A stretch of DNA of 64,000 bases from Streptomyces sp. NBC_00083 (GCF_026343295.1 NZ_JAPELY010000001.1:2542001-2606000), one strand, 5' to 3'. Numbered from the stretch's first letter, positions 33,147 through 41,069 are shown. Notes: generated by a model not told the origin, from the letters alone. Made by a program: numbers and translations.

Positions 33147-33173
33147 ATGCGTCCGCATTTAATGCGGATGCAT
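33147..33173. promoter_or_regulatory. 27-bp inverted repeat, probable MarR operator
   Basis: ATGCGTCCGCAT (33147-33158) and ATGCGGATGCAT (33162-33173) pair with one mismatch around TTA. The site lies just upstream of the -10 box (TACCGT, 33193-33198) of the MarR gene, so it is suitably placed for autorepression and for control of the divergent DUF6332 gene. Confidence 0.7.
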
Positions 33174-33204
33174 GCAGTCCGATGGCCTCTGCTACCGTGC
33201 GGCC

Positions 33205-33609
33205 ATGGCAGCTGAGAAGCCCGAGCGCCTGCTCGCGGAGGAATGGCGGGGCATCCTCGCGGCCCACGCGCGCACGACCTGCGAGCTCGACCGCGAGCTG
33301 CACGCGTACGGGCTCGGCGCGAGCGACTTCGAGGTCCTCGACGTGCTGGCCGAGGGGCGCGAGGGCGAGCCTGCTTGCGCGTTCCGCGTGCAGGAGCTGG
33401 CCTCGCGGATCCACCTCAGCCAGAGCGCGCTGTCCCGGCTGATCGGCCGCCTGGAGAAGGACGGCCTGGTCACCCGGGGGATGTGCAGCGAGGACCGGCG
33501 CGGCGTGAGCGTGGCGATCACCCGGGCGGGCCGCTCCCGCCACGCCGAGGTGCTGCCCGTGCAGCGGGCCGTGCTCGCCAGGACGCTGGCACCGCAGCCC
33601 GAGGCCTGA
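33205..33609 (+). CDS. MarR family transcriptional regulator
   Basis: This 134-residue winged-helix protein has the MarR core FRVQELASRIHLSQSALSRLIGRLEKDGLVTRGMCSEDRRGVSVAITRAGRSRHAEVLP, with the recognition helix SQSALSRLIGRLEKDG and the wing SEDRRGVSV. GACFSxx-type Cys (MCSEDRRG) could allow redox sensing, but that is speculative. TACCGT lies 6 nt before the ATG at 33205 and there is no clear ribosome site, so it is probably leaderless. A near-perfect 27-bp palindrome is just upstream. Confidence 0.88.
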   Translation: MAAEKPERLLAEEWRGILAAHARTTCELDRELHAYGLGASDFEVLDVLAEGREGEPACAFRVQELASRIHLSQSALSRLIGRLEKDGLVTRGMCSEDRRGVSVAITRAGRSRHAEVLPVQRAVLARTLAPQPEA

Positions 33610-33725
33610 CCGCCGGGGCAGAGAAGACCCGGGTCAACTCCCCTGTCCCTGCGTCGAGTTGCCGCCCGGGATCCTATGGGCAGGCCCGCATCCCGGCGCC
33701 GCACCGCCGGTGCGTCCCTTGGGGG

Positions 33726-34940
33726 TCAGGCCGGGCCGGCCGTCGCGTGGCGGGAGCTGTAACCGATCAGCGCGGCACCTGCCGCAAGCGCCGCGACCGT
33801 GGTCAGGGCGATGGGCAGCGACGCCCACTCGGCGATCAGGCCGATCGCGGGCGGCCCGAGGAGCATGCCGCCGTAGCCGAGCGTGGACGCCGCGGCGACC
33901 CCGCCGGGCCCGGCGAGCGCGCCGGCCCGCGCGACGGCGACCGGGAAGATGTTGGCGAGGCCGAGCCCCATCACGGCGAACCCGGCCAGCGCGAGCCAGA
34001 TCTGCGGTGCCAGCGCGCCGAGCAGCATCCCGGCGCAGGCCGTGAGGCCGCCCGCGACCAGGGTGCGGGTCTGGCCGAGGCGCTCCAGGAGGACGGTGCC
34101 GGAGAGCCGGCCGGCCGTCATGGCGAGGGCGAACAGCGAGTAGCCGACCGCCGCGACGCCGGGCGCGGCCGCCAGGTCCTGCTCCAGGTGGAGCGCGCCC
34201 CAGTCGGCCATCGCGCCCTCGCCGTACGCCGTGCAGAGCGCGATCGCGCCGAAGAGCAGCACCAGTCGGCGGGCGCGTCCGTCGAGGCGCTGTCCCCGCG
34301 CGTGCGGGGTGCTCGCGTGCTCGGGAGCCGGGTGCCGCAGCAGGACCCGCCCGGCCAGGGCCGTCACCGCGAGGCCGAATCCCGTGAGGGCCAGCAGGTG
34401 CGACGTGGCGGAGAGGTTGCCCGCGACGAGCGCGCCCGCGCCCGCGCCGACCATGCCGCCGAGGCTGAACGCGGCGTGGAAGCTCGGCATCACCGGGCGG
34501 CGCAGCGCGGCGACCAGGTCGACGGCCGCGCTGTTCATGGCGACGTTGACTCCGCCGTAGGCGGCACCGAACACCAGCAGGACCAGGCCGAGCGTGAGGG
34601 CGGAGTGGGTCTGCGGCGGGAGCGCGATGGCCAGCGCCATCAGGGCGCCGCAGGCGACGGTCACCGGATGGCTGCCGAAGCGGCGGCAGAGCCGGCCGGT
34701 GAACACCATCGTCACCACGGCCCCCGCCGAGACCCCGAGCAGCGCGAGCCCGAGCTCGCCGGCGGAGGCCCCGGTCTGCTGCTTGATCGCGGGGATGCGG
34801 ACCACCCAGCCGGCGAACAGGAAGCCGTCGAGGGCGAAGAACACGGTCAGGGCGGAGCGGAGGCGGGACAGGGTGGGTGCGGCGGTGTGTGAGCCATGGC
34901 CCCCCGGAGCGGCCGTCCGTACTTTGTTTAGTAGCGGCAC
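33726..34940 (-). CDS. MFS transporter (about 12 membrane segments)
   Basis: This 404-residue protein resembles Streptomyces MFS proteins of the FucP/YbjJ-like group, with LGVSAGAVVTMVFTGRLCRRFGSHPVT after the second helix and a second-half repeat AVGYSLFALAMTAGRLSGTVLLERLGQTRTL. GAAYGGVNVAMNSAAVDL is typical of the YbjJ-like branch. The best start is GTG at 34940: it lies 6 nt after a TATCCT box and the reading begins MPLLNKVRT, so it is probably leaderless. The gene is divergent from a ROK repressor; the substrate is unknown, perhaps a sugar or its derivative. Confidence 0.85.
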   Translation of the reverse strand: MPLLNKVRTAAPGGHGSHTAAPTLSRLRSALTVFFALDGFLFAGWVVRIPAIKQQTGASAGELGLALLGVSAGAVVTMVFTGRLCRRFGSHPVTVACGALMALAIALPPQTHSALTLGLVLLVFGAAYGGVNVAMNSAAVDLVAALRRPVMPSFHAAFSLGGMVGAGAGALVAGNLSATSHLLALTGFGLAVTALAGRVLLRHPAPEHASTPHARGQRLDGRARRLVLLFGAIALCTAYGEGAMADWGALHLEQDLAAAPGVAAVGYSLFALAMTAGRLSGTVLLERLGQTRTLVAGGLTACAGMLLGALAPQIWLALAGFAVMGLGLANIFPVAVARAGALAGPGGVAAASTLGYGGMLLGPPAIGLIAEWASLPIALTTVAALAAGAALIGYSSRHATAGPA

Positions 34941-34980
34941 AAAGTCAGGATAGGGGCAGCGCCGGGCGCGCATCAACCAG
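34921..34980 (-). promoter_or_regulatory. Promoter and inverted repeat before the MFS gene
   Basis: On the minus strand TTGATG and TATCCT are separated by 18 bp, with GTG 6 nt after the -10 box. An inverted repeat, ACTTTGT (34921-34927) and ACAAAGT (34939-34945), spans the first codons, with TTTAGTAG between the arms. This overlaps the transcript start, a suitable operator for the divergent ROK repressor. Confidence 0.55.
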
Positions 34981-35075
34981 CGTGCGGGCGAGGAGACGTA
35001 CGGCACGCACCGGGGCGGTCCCCGGGCCGCCGGCGGAAGGGCCGCTTCCGTACGGATCATGGGAGACTCGCCCCC

Positions 35076-36296
35076 ATGAACGGCAAGGTGACCACCACGC
35101 GGAGCAGGCTCGACAGGGGCCGCGGCGCACTCGGGCCCGCCCTGGAGCTGGTGCACACCGGCCGCGCGCCCACCCGCGCCGTCCTCACCGCCGAGCTCGG
35201 CGTCACCCGCGCCACGGCCGGCGCGGTCGCCGCCGAACTCGAAGCGCTCGGCCTGATCCAGGTCGACTCCCGGCCCGCCGCGGCGGGCTCTCAGGGCCGC
35301 CCCTCGCACCGCCTCGCCGTCCACGACGCCGGCCCCGTCGCGCTCGCCGCGCAGGTGCACGCCGACGGCTTCCGGGCCGCGCTCGTCGGCCTCGGCGGCG
35401 AGATCGTCGCCACCGACCCGGGCCGCGTCATCGTCTCGGCCGACCCGGCCCAGGTCCTCGGTCACGTCGTCGACGCCGGCGCGGCCCTGCTCAGGGGCAG
35501 CGGCCGTCGCTGTGTGGGCGCGGGCCTCGCCGTGCCCTCGGCCGTCGCCGAACCGGAGGGGACCGCGCTCAACCCGCTGCACCTGGCCTGGCCGGCCGGC
35601 TCACCGGTGCGCGAGATCTTCGCCGAGCAGGTGCGCGCGGCCGGCATCACGGGCCCCGCGTTCACCGGCAACGACGTCAACCTCGCGGCGCTCGCCGAGC
35701 ACCGCCACGGCGCGGGCCGCGGCGCCCAGCACCTGCTCTGCGTCGCCACCGGCCACCGCGGTGTCGGCGGCGCCCTCGTCCTCGACGGCCGCCTGCACAC
35801 GGGGAGTTCGGGCCTCGCCCTCGAAGTCGGCCATCTCACCGTCAACCCCGACGGCCGCCCCTGCTACTGCGGAAGCCGCGGCTGCCTCGACGTCGAGGCC
35901 GACCCGCTCGCCCTCCTCACCGCGGCCGGCCGCACCCCCGGGCCCGAGGTCTCGCTCCTCGAACAGGCGCGGGCGCTGCTGCGCCACGAGTACGCGGACG
36001 TCTCGGTGCGCCGCGGCGCCGAGGAACTCATCGACCGGCTCGGCCTCGGCCTCGCCGGACTCGTCAACATCCTCAACCCGGACCGCATCATCCTGGGTGG
36101 CCTGCACAAGGCGCTCCTGGAGGCGGACCCGGACCGGCTGCGTGCCGTGGTGGCCGACCGCAGCCTGTGGGGGCAGAGCGGTGGCGTCCCGATCCTCGCC
36201 TGCTCCCTCGACCACAACAGCCTTGTCGGAGCAGCCGAGTTGGCGTGGCAGCCGGTCCTCGACGACCCGCTGGGCGCCCTGGCTCACCAGGCGTAG
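35076..36296 (+). CDS. ROK family transcriptional repressor (NagC/XylR-like)
   Basis: This 406-residue protein combines an N-terminal winged helix (PTRAVLTAELGVTRATAGAVAAELEALGLIQVDSRPAAAGSQGRPSHRL, 30-80) with a ROK sugar-binding domain. The zinc motif is CYCGSRGCLD, and GLALEVGHLTVNPDGRP precedes it. The phosphate loop of active kinases is degraded (no DIGGT), consistent with a regulator rather than an enzyme. It is divergent from the MFS transporter; a 7-bp inverted repeat overlaps that gene's start. The 3' end overlaps the reverse phosphotriesterase-like gene by 13 bp. Confidence 0.88.
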   Translation: MNGKVTTTRSRLDRGRGALGPALELVHTGRAPTRAVLTAELGVTRATAGAVAAELEALGLIQVDSRPAAAGSQGRPSHRLAVHDAGPVALAAQVHADGFRAALVGLGGEIVATDPGRVIVSADPAQVLGHVVDAGAALLRGSGRRCVGAGLAVPSAVAEPEGTALNPLHLAWPAGSPVREIFAEQVRAAGITGPAFTGNDVNLAALAEHRHGAGRGAQHLLCVATGHRGVGGALVLDGRLHTGSSGLALEVGHLTVNPDGRPCYCGSRGCLDVEADPLALLTAAGRTPGPEVSLLEQARALLRHEYADVSVRRGAEELIDRLGLGLAGLVNILNPDRIILGGLHKALLEADPDRLRAVVADRSLWGQSGGVPILACSLDHNSLVGAAELAWQPVLDDPLGALAHQA

Positions 36297-37165
36297 ACGC
36301 GCGCCGGGTTGGTGACGAGGATCCGCTCCACCAGCTCTTGGCCCAGGGCGAGTTCCAGCCTCGGCCGCACCCGGCGCAGCAGATGGGGCATGCCCGGCGT
36401 GTCCGGTGTGACGGTGTCCCCGCCGAGCAGCAGCCGGTCGGCGAACCCGGCGTCCGCCAGCGCCGCCACGGCGTCCGGCATCCGCCAGTCGGTGGCGTGG
36501 TTGGCCCGCGACGGCCCGTCGAAGGCGAGATGGGCGCCCGCCTCGGCGGCCATGCGGTGCACCGCGAAGTCGGGGGAGCGGTTGAGATGGCCGAGGATCA
36601 CCGAGCGGGGCGCCACCCCCAACTCCCCGCACAGCAGGTCCAGTACGTCGAGCGCGCCCGTGCCGAGCTCCAGGTGGACGGCGATCGGCGCACCCGTGGC
36701 GTGGTGTGCCTCGGCGGCGGCGCGCAGGGTGAGCGTGGCGTGGTCGTCGAGCCCGTGGAAGCCGCCCGCCACCTTGATCAGCCCGGCCCGCACCCCGGTG
36801 TCGCCGATGCCCTCGGTCAGCTCGCCGACGAAGAGCCCGGCGAGCCGGTGTCGTACGGAACGCAGTACCTCCTGCGCGTAGTGCGCGGCCTGGTGCAGCC
36901 CGGTGGCGGCGATGATGTGCACCCCCGACTCCCGTGCCAGCGCGGGGAGTTCGGCGATCCGCCGGCCCATCCCGTACGGCGTCCACTGGACCACCGTGCC
37001 CCCGCCCAGCTCCCGGAACTCGCCGAGCGCCGCCGCCGCCCGGTCCACGTCGGCCAGTTCCTGGCCCGGCAGGCGCGGGCTGCGGATGAAGAGGTGGTCG
37101 TGCGCGTCGACGACCCCGAGCCGCTCGGGCGCCACCTCGCCGAGGACCGTGCGGACCGCGCTCAC
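36284..37165 (-). CDS. Phosphotriesterase-like amidohydrolase family protein
   Basis: This 293-residue TIM-barrel metal hydrolase has the family opening VVDAHDHLFIRSP (HxH metal site), then HIIAATGLHQ, the strand-4 residue in RAGLIKVAGGFHGLDDH (Lys, in place of the carbamylated Lys), PIAVHLELGTGAL (His), VILGHLNRSPDF (His) and LLLGGDTVTP (Asp). These cover the phosphotriesterase/lactonase metal ligands. It may be a lactonase; the substrate is not known. GTG at 37165 overlaps the DUF4865 stop (GTGA), so it is the last gene of the cupin-DUF4865 operon. Confidence 0.82.
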   Translation of the reverse strand: MSAVRTVLGEVAPERLGVVDAHDHLFIRSPRLPGQELADVDRAAAALGEFRELGGGTVVQWTPYGMGRRIAELPALARESGVHIIAATGLHQAAHYAQEVLRSVRHRLAGLFVGELTEGIGDTGVRAGLIKVAGGFHGLDDHATLTLRAAAEAHHATGAPIAVHLELGTGALDVLDLLCGELGVAPRSVILGHLNRSPDFAVHRMAAEAGAHLAFDGPSRANHATDWRMPDAVAALADAGFADRLLLGGDTVTPDTPGMPHLLRRVRPRLELALGQELVERILVTNPARVYAW

Positions 37166-37731
37166 CACTGCCGCCCCGGCGCCAGGCGGGCGCGACCGGG
37201 CTGCGACAGGTGCAGCACCTCGAACCGGTCGCCCGGCTCCGGCGGATCGGGCCGTTCCCACAGGGTGAACCGCACCAGCTCCCAGCGGTCCGGATCGATG
37301 GCCACGGCGCTCGCCACCGCCCCCGGGGCGAGCGCCCGGTCCGCCTCCCGCGCCACGAACCCGGCGGGTTCGACCCCCTCGGGGACCGGCACGCACAGCC
37401 GGGTCGCGGCGACCGGCGCCGCCGCGGACGCCGGCCCCTCGGCATACGCGAGGCCGGCCCAGTGCCGCACCCGCGGGCGCCCGAAGTCGTCGACGATGCC
37501 CTGGAACCCGGGACCCCACAGGAAGGAGTGCATGCCTTCGGGCGTGGCCCAGAGGTAGAACGGGGCATAGGAGTTGACCGGAGATCCGGCGCCGCGCTCA
37601 CGCATCAGATACGCCTTGAGGCCGAGCCCGGGGAAGTCGTCCAGGAGGTGGCCCCGGGTGGCCACGCGCTTGCGGATGATCTCCATGTCGTAGTCGGCGG
37701 GCAGGGTGATCTCGTACTGCATGGCCTGCAT
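37162..37731 (-). CDS. DUF4865 family protein
   Basis: This 189-residue soluble protein begins MQAMQYEITLPADYDMEIIRKRVATRGHLLDDFPGLGLKAYLMRERG, the typical opening of DUF4865, a family of ferredoxin-like-fold proteins of unknown function. YAPFYLWATPEGMHSFLWGPGFQGIVDDFGRPRVRHW in the middle is also characteristic. GAGGAGG lies before the ATG at 37731, with a second ATG three codons later. It is translationally coupled to the phosphotriesterase-like gene and sits 10 bp after the cupin gene. Confidence 0.82.
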   Translation of the reverse strand: MQAMQYEITLPADYDMEIIRKRVATRGHLLDDFPGLGLKAYLMRERGAGSPVNSYAPFYLWATPEGMHSFLWGPGFQGIVDDFGRPRVRHWAGLAYAEGPASAAAPVAATRLCVPVPEGVEPAGFVAREADRALAPGAVASAVAIDPDRWELVRFTLWERPDPPEPGDRFEVLHLSQPGRARLAPGRQW

Positions 37732-37741
37732 GGCGTCCTCC

Positions 37742-38170
37742 TCAGACAGCGGCGGCAGGTGCGGCAAAACCGGCCGCGGCCGGGTAGGCGTCGGCGGCGA
37801 CATGGCGGTCCCAGTCGGTGGTCGTGCCGTCGGCGGACGCCTCCACGACCGCGAGGTGCGTCATGAAGGTGCGCGGGCCCGCTCCGTGCCAGTGCCACTC
37901 GTCGGGCTCGATCCAGACCGTGTCGCCCGCCCTGATCGGCTCCACCTCTCCGCCCCGGCGCTGTACCAGGCCCTCGCCCTGCGTCACATGGAGCACCTGG
38001 CCGTGCGGGTGGCGGTGCCAGGCGGTGTGCGCGCCGGGCGCGAAGTGGACGTTGAACATCCGTAGCCGGGACGGGGGTCGGGGCGCCGCGATCTCGTCGA
38101 GCCACACCGTGCCGGTGAAGTTCTCGGCAGGTCCGGGCCGGGAGTCGGGGCGTTGCCGGGTGATGTTCAC
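37742..38170 (-). CDS. Cupin domain-containing protein
   Basis: This 142-residue small beta-barrel protein has the cupin motif HTAWHRHPHGQVLHVTQGEGLVQRRGG (metal ligands HxH and the later His) and the second motif PDEWHWHGAGPRTFMTHLAV. It resembles the (R)-mandelonitrile lyase/carboxymuconolactone-type cupins found beside DUF4865 and TetR genes. Enzymatic role is unproven. GTG at 38170 follows GAAGGAA. It is likely the first structural gene of the leftward TetR-controlled group. Confidence 0.82.
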   Translation of the reverse strand: MNITRQRPDSRPGPAENFTGTVWLDEIAAPRPPSRLRMFNVHFAPGAHTAWHRHPHGQVLHVTQGEGLVQRRGGEVEPIRAGDTVWIEPDEWHWHGAGPRTFMTHLAVVEASADGTTTDWDRHVAADAYPAAAGFAAPAAAV

Positions 38171-38226
38171 GTACAGCCGTTCCTTCGCTGGTAGTTGACG
38201 GAGTGAGGTACGAGCGGGGCGGCCGG

Positions 38227-38784
38227 TCACCGGGGGGCGAGCAGCGAGAGCAGGCCGCGGACACCGGCGTCGAACGCCTCGGGCGAGCCGGAGGCGCGGG
38301 CCAGCACATAGCCGCCCTGGACGGTCGCCACGACGGCCGAGGCGATCTCGCGCGGCACCACGTGGGCGGCGAACTCGCCCTGGTCCAGGCCCTCCTGGAC
38401 GATCCCGGCGATCCGGTCGCGCAGCCAGTCGAGCGTCTCGTCGACGGGTGCGCGCAGCGTGGCGTCGGCGATGATCTCGGGGTCCATCGTGAGGCGCCCG
38501 ACGGGGCAGCCGCGCAGCACGTCGCGCTCGCGCAGCAGATACGCCGCGATGCGGTCGTACGCCGTGCCGTCGCCGCCGAAGGTGGCCTCGGCCGTGGCAC
38601 GCATCTCCTCGGCGGTGCGCCGGATCGCGGCGAGCGCCAGATCAGGCTTGCCCGCGAAGTGGTGGTACATGCTGCCCTGGCCGGCGCCCGCCTGCTGCTG
38701 GATGGCCTTGGGGCTGGTGCCCACGTACCCCCGCTCCCACAACAGCTCCCGGGTGGCGGAGATCAGACGCTCAGAAGTGCTCAT
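38227..38784 (-). CDS. TetR family transcriptional regulator
   Basis: This 185-residue repressor has the N-terminal HTH RLISATRELLWERGYVGTSPKAIQQQAGAGQGSMYHHFAGKPDLALAAIRRTAEEM. The C-terminal domain includes RDVLRGCPVGRLTMDPEI, a Cys-containing segment common in the TetR_C subgroup near cupin and DUF4865 genes. The start at 38784 is directly downstream of a 22-bp palindrome. The cupin, DUF4865 and phosphotriesterase-like genes follow in the same direction, so it probably controls them and itself. Confidence 0.87.
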   Translation of the reverse strand: MSTSERLISATRELLWERGYVGTSPKAIQQQAGAGQGSMYHHFAGKPDLALAAIRRTAEEMRATAEATFGGDGTAYDRIAAYLLRERDVLRGCPVGRLTMDPEIIADATLRAPVDETLDWLRDRIAGIVQEGLDQGEFAAHVVPREIASAVVATVQGGYVLARASGSPEAFDAGVRGLLSLLAPR

Positions 38785-38791
38785 GACGTCA

Positions 38792-38813
38792 CTGTACATA
38801 CCAGTAGGTACAG
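38792..38813. promoter_or_regulatory. 22-bp palindromic operator (CTGTAC-N10-GTACAG)
   Basis: CTGTAC and GTACAG flank a further TAC/GTA pair, giving a dyad CTGTACnTACnnGTAnGTACAG. It begins 8 bp upstream of the TetR start codon, the expected place for autoregulation. Confidence 0.72.
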
Positions 38814-38995
38814 AATCCAGGGCGACCGCGATTTCGTGCCGGGCAGGGGGGCGGGACACCGCCTACTCCGGCGGGGGTACGCCGACTGCCGCCCGCGGTA
38901 CGACGACGTACCCCCGCGGCCGGGAGGAGGCTCGAAGCATGAACCGGCCCGCTCCGTCGGGCGGGGCCGGGGAACCATCGAGGGAGCTGAGCGAG

Positions 38996-39283
38996 ATGAA
39001 CACCCTGGCCTACGCGGGGCCCGGACCCTGGATCCTCTTCGTCCCGCTGATCTGGGCGGCCGTGATCGCCACCGTCGTCACCGTGGCGCGGCGGGCCGGA
39101 TGGCGCGGCCGGCGGGCGTCCTGGCGCCCGCCGCTCGACGACCGTTCGCCCATCGCCGTCCTCGGCCGGCGCTTCGCCGCGGGAGAGATCGACGAGGAGG
39201 AGTACTGGCGCCGGATCTCCGTCCTGGAAGAGCACTTCGGACGGAACCACCTCACCGGCACGGGTAGGGGCAGCACGCCGTGA
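38996..39283 (+). CDS. SHOCT domain-containing membrane protein
   Basis: This 95-residue protein has one N-terminal membrane helix (WILFVPLIWAAVIATVVTVARRA), a basic linker, and a C-terminal SHOCT motif (SPIAVLGRRFAAGEIDEEEYWRRISVLEEHF). SHOCT motifs mediate self-assembly; the function is unknown. MNTLAY at 38996 has GAGGGAG upstream. A longer start at 38939 is possible but lacks a clear ribosome site. It is divergent from the TetR gene. Confidence 0.8.
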   Translation: MNTLAYAGPGPWILFVPLIWAAVIATVVTVARRAGWRGRRASWRPPLDDRSPIAVLGRRFAAGEIDEEEYWRRISVLEEHFGRNHLTGTGRGSTP

Positions 39284-39297
39284 GCGCGGCCCGGCCG

Positions 39298-39470
39298 CGT
39301 GACCCGCGACCTCGGGGGTGCGAGTCGGGACTCGGGCGTGGCGGGTCGCGACCCCGGGCCTGCGGGCTGTGACTCGGGCGTGCGGGTGACGAGTCGGGTG
39401 CGCGGGCCACGACCTCGGCCGTGCGGGCCGGGACCGGGACTGCGGGTCACGACCTCGGCCGTGCGGACCC
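39298..39470. repeat. Imperfect 19-24-bp G/C-rich tandem repeats
   Basis: About eight copies of a unit like TGCGGGTCACGACCTCGGCCG recur with variable spacing and many substitutions. The copies near 39400-39425 and 39440-39470 share ACGACCTCGGCCGTGCGG. No gene with credible codon use covers it. It lies directly after the SHOCT gene and before the 15-bp array. Confidence 0.6.
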
Positions 39471-39544
39471 CGGCGGGACCGCGGGCCCCACGGCCGGACG
39501 GGCTCCAGCGGGCCCGCCGCGACCGCCGCGAAATCCGGCGGACA

Positions 39545-39971
39545 GGGCCTGGGGCACACTTGGCCCGGGGTGCATGTGGCCTCCGCACATGTGGCCTCCG
39601 CGCACGTGACCTCTGCCCGTGTGGCCTCTGTCCACATGGCCTCTGCCCACACGGCCTCCGTGTACGTGAGCTCCGTGCACGTGAACTCCGTGCACGTGGC
39701 CTCTGCCCACATGGCCTCCGTGTACGTGAGCTCCGTGTACGTGAGCTCCGTGCACATGGCCTCTGCCCACACGGCCTCCGTGTACGTGAGCTCCGTGCAC
39801 GTGAGCTCCGCGCACGGGAGCTCCCGTGCACGTGGCCTCTGCCCACATGGCCTCCGCGCACGTGAGCTCCGCGCACATGGCCTCCGCCCGCACGGCCTCC
39901 GCGCACCTGACCTGTGGCCCAAGTGACCTCCGGTCCATGTGGCCTCCGTGCACATGACCCGCGGCCCACAC
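39545..39971 (-). pseudogene. Possible decayed pentapeptide-like repeat gene
   Basis: On the minus strand the 15-bp units translate as five-residue repeats of the form (T/A)-E-(L/A)-(T/M/V)-(C/Y/W), for example TELTY, TEAVW and AEAMC, about 28 times. In this frame nearly every codon ends in G or C, while the other frames do not, which is the mark of Streptomyces coding sequence. The frame is broken by 16-bp units, so the repeats continue only by changing frame. There is no clear start, ribosome site or end. It resembles pentapeptide repeat proteins with Glu in place of Asp/Asn, but chance repeat expansion cannot be excluded. Confidence 0.3.
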
Positions 39972-40010
39972 AGCCTCCGGCTCATGCGGCCCCGGCCCAC
40001 ACGGCTTTCG
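39571..40010. repeat. 15-bp tandem repeat array (about 28 copies) with 60-bp higher order
   Basis: The unit is roughly TGCACGTGRSCTCCG, repeated with few changes. Groups of four units form a 60-bp higher-order repeat that is nearly identical at 39661, 39721 and 39781. Units of 16 bp occur near 39811, 39917 and 39933, shifting the reading frame. The period is a multiple of three, so all six frames stay open for long distances. Confidence 0.9.
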
Positions 40011-40059
40011 GCCCGCGCGAGGCCCGCGCGGCCCCGGCCACAGAACCCGCCGCGTCCGG

Positions 40060-40584
40060 TCAGGTCGTGACGGTCGACCGGGCGGCGGCCGTCACGCGTT
40101 CGCGCACCGGGCGCGGCCTGCTCTCCTTGAACGCGGGCGTAGCCGTCGGCTCGTACAGCGGGTACGAGGGAAGCGCGGTGGCGGGTGAGGGTGCGGCAAG
40201 GGTGAACCACACGGTCTTGCCCGACTCGCCCAGCGGGTGCACCCCCCACGCCTCGCTGACCGCGGCGATCAGCGCGAGCCCACGGCCGCCGGTGGCCATG
40301 CCTTCGGCCTTGCGCACCGCGGGCGGCAGCGTCGGATCATGGTCATGGACGGAAATGGTGAGCCGGTCGAGCAGCAGCTCGATCTCCACCGTGCACATCT
40401 TGTCCGGCTCGGCGTGCCGGTGGACATTGGTCAGCAACTCGGTGACACCGAGCGCCGCCTCGTCTATCAGCGGATCCAGATGCCAGTAACGCAACTGCGC
40501 CGATACGATTCTGCGGACCTGTCCGATCCGCGACGGCAGGGCTTGGAGCTCCACCGTGCACTGCCTGCTTGGCTGGCTGATCAC
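40060..40584 (-). CDS. ATP-binding protein (RsbW/anti-sigma-type HATPase)
   Basis: This 174-residue protein has an HATPase_c_2 domain: DEAALGVTELLTNVHRHAEPDKMCTVEIELLLDRLTISVHDHDPTLPP carries the N box (ELLTNVHRH), and ATGGRGLALIAAVSEAWGVHPLGESGKTVWF the G boxes. Streptomyces encodes many such single-domain ATPases that act as anti-sigma-type kinases or partners of SpoIIE-like phosphatases. The C-terminal 40 residues are Pro/Ala-rich and probably disordered. GTG at 40584 follows GGGGAG. No partner sigma factor or antagonist gene is adjacent. Confidence 0.85.
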   Translation of the reverse strand: MISQPSRQCTVELQALPSRIGQVRRIVSAQLRYWHLDPLIDEAALGVTELLTNVHRHAEPDKMCTVEIELLLDRLTISVHDHDPTLPPAVRKAEGMATGGRGLALIAAVSEAWGVHPLGESGKTVWFTLAAPSPATALPSYPLYEPTATPAFKESRPRPVRERVTAAARSTVTT

Positions 40585-40733
40585 GGTTGCGACTCCCCGA
40601 TTAGGTCCGGAAGTAGCTGTCTGGTCCGGCGGCCTTGCTCAGAGCGTCACCGCCGGTAAACCCTCAGTGATGTGACACCAGCGTGAACCAGCGGTGGGTT
40701 GTGCGCAACTCGCACCCGCCGGCGCACGCAGGT

Positions 40734-41069
40734 TCAGTGGTGCGCGCCGTGCGCCGTCTGCCGGATGGCCTGCAGGAATCGCCGCGTCAGATCGGGTTCG
40801 CGGGAACGGCCCGGCTCCCCGCCCATCGTCAGTCGGTAGCGGGTGCCGTTCAGTCGCGCCACCGTCCGGTCCTCCTTGGCGAGCCAGGGCAGCCAGGGCC
40901 GCGCCGTGCTGACCGCGTCGACGGGCGCGCTGTCGATCTCCCGCCCGTTGCTGGTGAGCAGGGCGAGCCGGCCGTCCTTGATCAGAACCTCGCCGGCTCT
41001 CGTCAGCGAGCGCGACCACCGCTCGATCCGCACGCCCTTCGCACTGAACTCGGGTTCGGCCATGACCAT
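40734..41069 (-). CDS. Hypothetical protein, 111 aa
   Basis: This soluble frame reads MVMAEPEFSAKGVRIERWSRSLTRAGEVLIKDGRLALLTSNGREIDSAPVDAVSTARPWLPWLAKEDRTVARLNGTRYRLTMGG. The alternating strands suggest a small PH-like or beta-sandwich fold, but I do not recognise a family. AAGGGGGCC precedes the ATG at 41069; a second ATG is two codons later. It ends with a His-containing QTAHGAHH tail. It is divergent from the Cds1-like gene. Confidence 0.6.
   Translation of the reverse strand: MVMAEPEFSAKGVRIERWSRSLTRAGEVLIKDGRLALLTSNGREIDSAPVDAVSTARPWLPWLAKEDRTVARLNGTRYRLTMGGEPGRSREPDLTRRFLQAIRQTAHGAHH

Noticed and set aside
39571..40010. CRISPR array
   Set aside because: The units are 15 bp, directly abutting and without unique spacers, and no cas genes are present.
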